From Limnohabitans sp. B9-3 (GTDB lineage Bacteria; Pseudomonadota; Gammaproteobacteria; Burkholderiales; Burkholderiaceae_C), in assembly GCF_002778325.1 (NCBI RefSeq), contig NZ_NESI01000001.1, positions 124,001 through 188,000 of the forward strand: 64,000 bases of DNA, in the 5' to 3' direction. Position 1 is the first letter of the stretch, and the number at the start of each line of letters is the position of its first letter. The position numbers and the translations under genes were made by a program. Shown in pieces: positions 62,615-64,000 of this stretch. Below the pieces are notes generated by a model. That model had not been told where the DNA came from. It made no database searches and was given only the letters and a program-made list of their open reading frames with translations.

Positions 62615-64000
62615 CAATCCTCCACCTGCAAGATGGCCAAGAAGGCTTCTTGCGGAACTTCAACAGAACCAATTTGCTTCATGCGTTTTTTACCTGCTTT
62701 TTGTTTTTCAAGCAGCTTGCGTTTACGGCTGATGTCCCCGCCATAGCACTTGGCCAACACGTTTTTGCGCAAGGCTTTGATGCTCTCACGCGCAATGATG
62801 GTGGAGCCAATGGCGGCCTGAATGGCCACATCAAACATTTGACGGCTGATGATCTCGCGCATCTTGGCCACCACCGCACGGCCACGGTATTGGGCTTGGG
62901 TGCGGTGCACGATGATGGACAAGGCGTCGACCTTCTCGCCGTTGAGCAAGATGTCGACCTTCACCACGTCAGAAGGACGGAATTCTTTGAACTCGTAGTC
63001 CATCGAGGCATAACCGCGTGAGACCGATTTGAGTTTGTCAAAGAAGTCCAGCACGATCTCGCCCAGCGGCATGTCGTAGGTGAGCATGACTTGGCGACCG
63101 TGGTAAGCCATGTTGAGCTGCACGCCGCGCTTTTGATTGGCGAGCGTCATCACGGGGCCCACGTAGTCTTGGGGCATGTACAGATGCACGGTGACGATGG
63201 GTTCACGGATTTCGTGGAGCTTGCCTTGTTCGGGCATCTTGGCGGGGTTCTCCACCATGACCACTTCGCCGTCAGGCATCTTGACTTCGTAGACCACGCT
63301 GGGCGCGGTGGTAATCAGGTCTTGGTCGAACTCACGCTCCAAACGCTCTTGCACGATTTCCATGTGCAGCAAGCCTAAGAAGCCGCAACGGAAACCAAAG
63401 CCCAGCGCCTGCGAAACTTCTGGTTCGTAGTGCAGTGAAGCGTCGTTGAGTTTGAGCTTTTCCAGCGCATCGCGCAGACCGTCGTATTGGTTGGCTTCGG
63501 TCGGGTACAAGCCCGCGAACACCTGAGGCTGAATCTCTTTAAAACCTGGCAAAGCTTGCGCAGCGGGGCCTAAGTTGTTAGGCAGCTTCTTTTCTAGGGT
63601 GATGGTGTCGCCCACCTTGGCGGCTTGCAATTCTTTGATACCGGCAATGATGTAGCCCACTTGACCCGCTTCAAGCGAATTGCGTGGCTCGTTGCTGGGG
63701 GTGAACACACCCAAGTTGTCGGCGTTGTAGACGGCTTCAGTAGCCATCATCTTGAAGCGCTCGCCTTTGCCCAAACGGCCGTCGACCACACGCACCAACA
63801 TCACCACACCCACATAGCTGTCAAACCAGCTGTCGATGATCATGGCGCGCAGCGGCGCGTCTTTGTTGCCTTGTGGCGGTGGTATTTTGGCCACCACGGC
63901 TTCTAGGATTTCTTCAATGCCTAAGCCGGTTTTAGCCGAGCACGGAATGGCATCGGTGGCATCAATGCCAATCACGTCTTCGATTTCGGCCTTGGCGTTG
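62614..64000 (-). CDS. lepA: Elongation factor 4 (LepA), N-terminus beyond window
   Basis: The C-terminal 461 residues of the translational GTPase LepA, which back-translocates stalled ribosomes. Visible are the end of the G domain ([15 protein letters not shown]), domain II, the EF-G-like domains with [15 protein letters not shown], and the LepA-specific C-terminal domain ([20 protein letters not shown]). The gene starts past base 64000. Confidence 0.97.
   Translation of the reverse strand, partial: NAKAEIEDVIGIDATDAIPCSAKTGLGIEEILEAVVAKIPPPQGNKDAPLRAMIIDSWFDSYVGVVMLVRVVDGRLGKGERFKMMATEAVYNADNLGVFTPSNEPRNSLEAGQVGYIIAGIKELQAAKVGDTITLEKKLPNNLGPAAQALPGFKEIQPQVFAGLYPTEANQYDGLRDALEKLKLNDASLHYEPEVSQALGFGFRCGFLGLLHMEIVQERLEREFDQDLITTAPSVVYEVKMPDGEVVMVENPAKMPEQGKLHEIREPIVTVHLYMPQDYVGPVMTLANQKRGVQLNMAYHGRQVMLTYDMPLGEIVLDFFDKLKSVSRGYASMDYEFKEFRPSDVVKVDILLNGEKVDALSIIVHRTQAQYRGRAVVAKMREIISRQMFDVAIQAAIGSTIIARESIKALRKNVLAKCYGGDISRKRKLLEKQKAGKKRMKQIGSVEVPQEAFLAILQVED

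Overview
The window reads as a chromosomal segment of a betaproteobacterium of the order Burkholderiales, most likely family Comamonadaceae. The evidence is the conserved blocks leuC-leuD-leuB, asd-fimV-truA-trpF-trpB-trpA-accD and lepA-lepB-rnc-era-recO-pdxJ-acpS-nagZ, together with two orphan Bug-type periplasmic receptors. I see no tRNA, rRNA, insertion sequence, prophage or CRISPR array, and no gene-free stretch longer than 300 bases.

Layout. (1) 1-9.1 kb: a catabolic region. A LacI-type regulator lies between two divergently oriented intradiol ring-cleavage dioxygenases. The rightward operon continues with an SDR, a beta-keto acid cleavage enzyme, an MDR reductase, a cupin and a Bug receptor. 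A leftward HMG-CoA-lyase-like/CaiB pair converges on it. (2) 9.1-26.9 kb: a phosphate-starvation island. It holds ppx and ppk-sixA (polyphosphate), a translationally coupled olsB-plcP-agt operon, a divergent olsA, a TatT-type TRAP transporter, corA, a BtaA homologue coupled to a GNAT-fold protein, and a porin. Candidate PhoB boxes (7-mers repeated every 11 bp) precede ppx, ppk, olsB, olsA, tatT, btaA and the porin gene. The genes imply three ways of replacing phospholipid by phosphorus-free lipid: ornithine lipid, glycolipid, and a homoserine or betaine-type lipid. (3) 27.0-30.6 kb: leuCDB. (4) 30.6-44.6 kb: a form I aerobic CO dehydrogenase cluster (RcoM-like regulator, coxMSL, coxG, coxDE, XdhC- and MobA-like maturation factors, two accessory genes), then a Tat-exported isoquinoline-oxidoreductase-like pair and a strong terminator. 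This block separates leuB from asd, genes that are usually close in this group. (5) 44.7-54.0 kb: asd (with a possible attenuator leader), fimV, truA, trpFBA, accD and lysS. (6) 54.1-64.0 kb, leftward: a lipoprotein, a coiled-coil membrane protein, a Bug receptor, two small proteins, then the nagZ-acpS-pdxJ-recO-era-rnc-lepB-lepA housekeeping operon, with lepA running off the right edge.

The most notable system is the PhoB-linked lipid-remodelling island. BtaA normally works with the N-methyltransferase BtaB. No BtaB is in this window; instead a GNAT-fold protein overlaps btaA by one base, so the final head group may not be the classical betaine. Functional statements rest on motifs and gene context read by eye. 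No database search or computed alignment was run.
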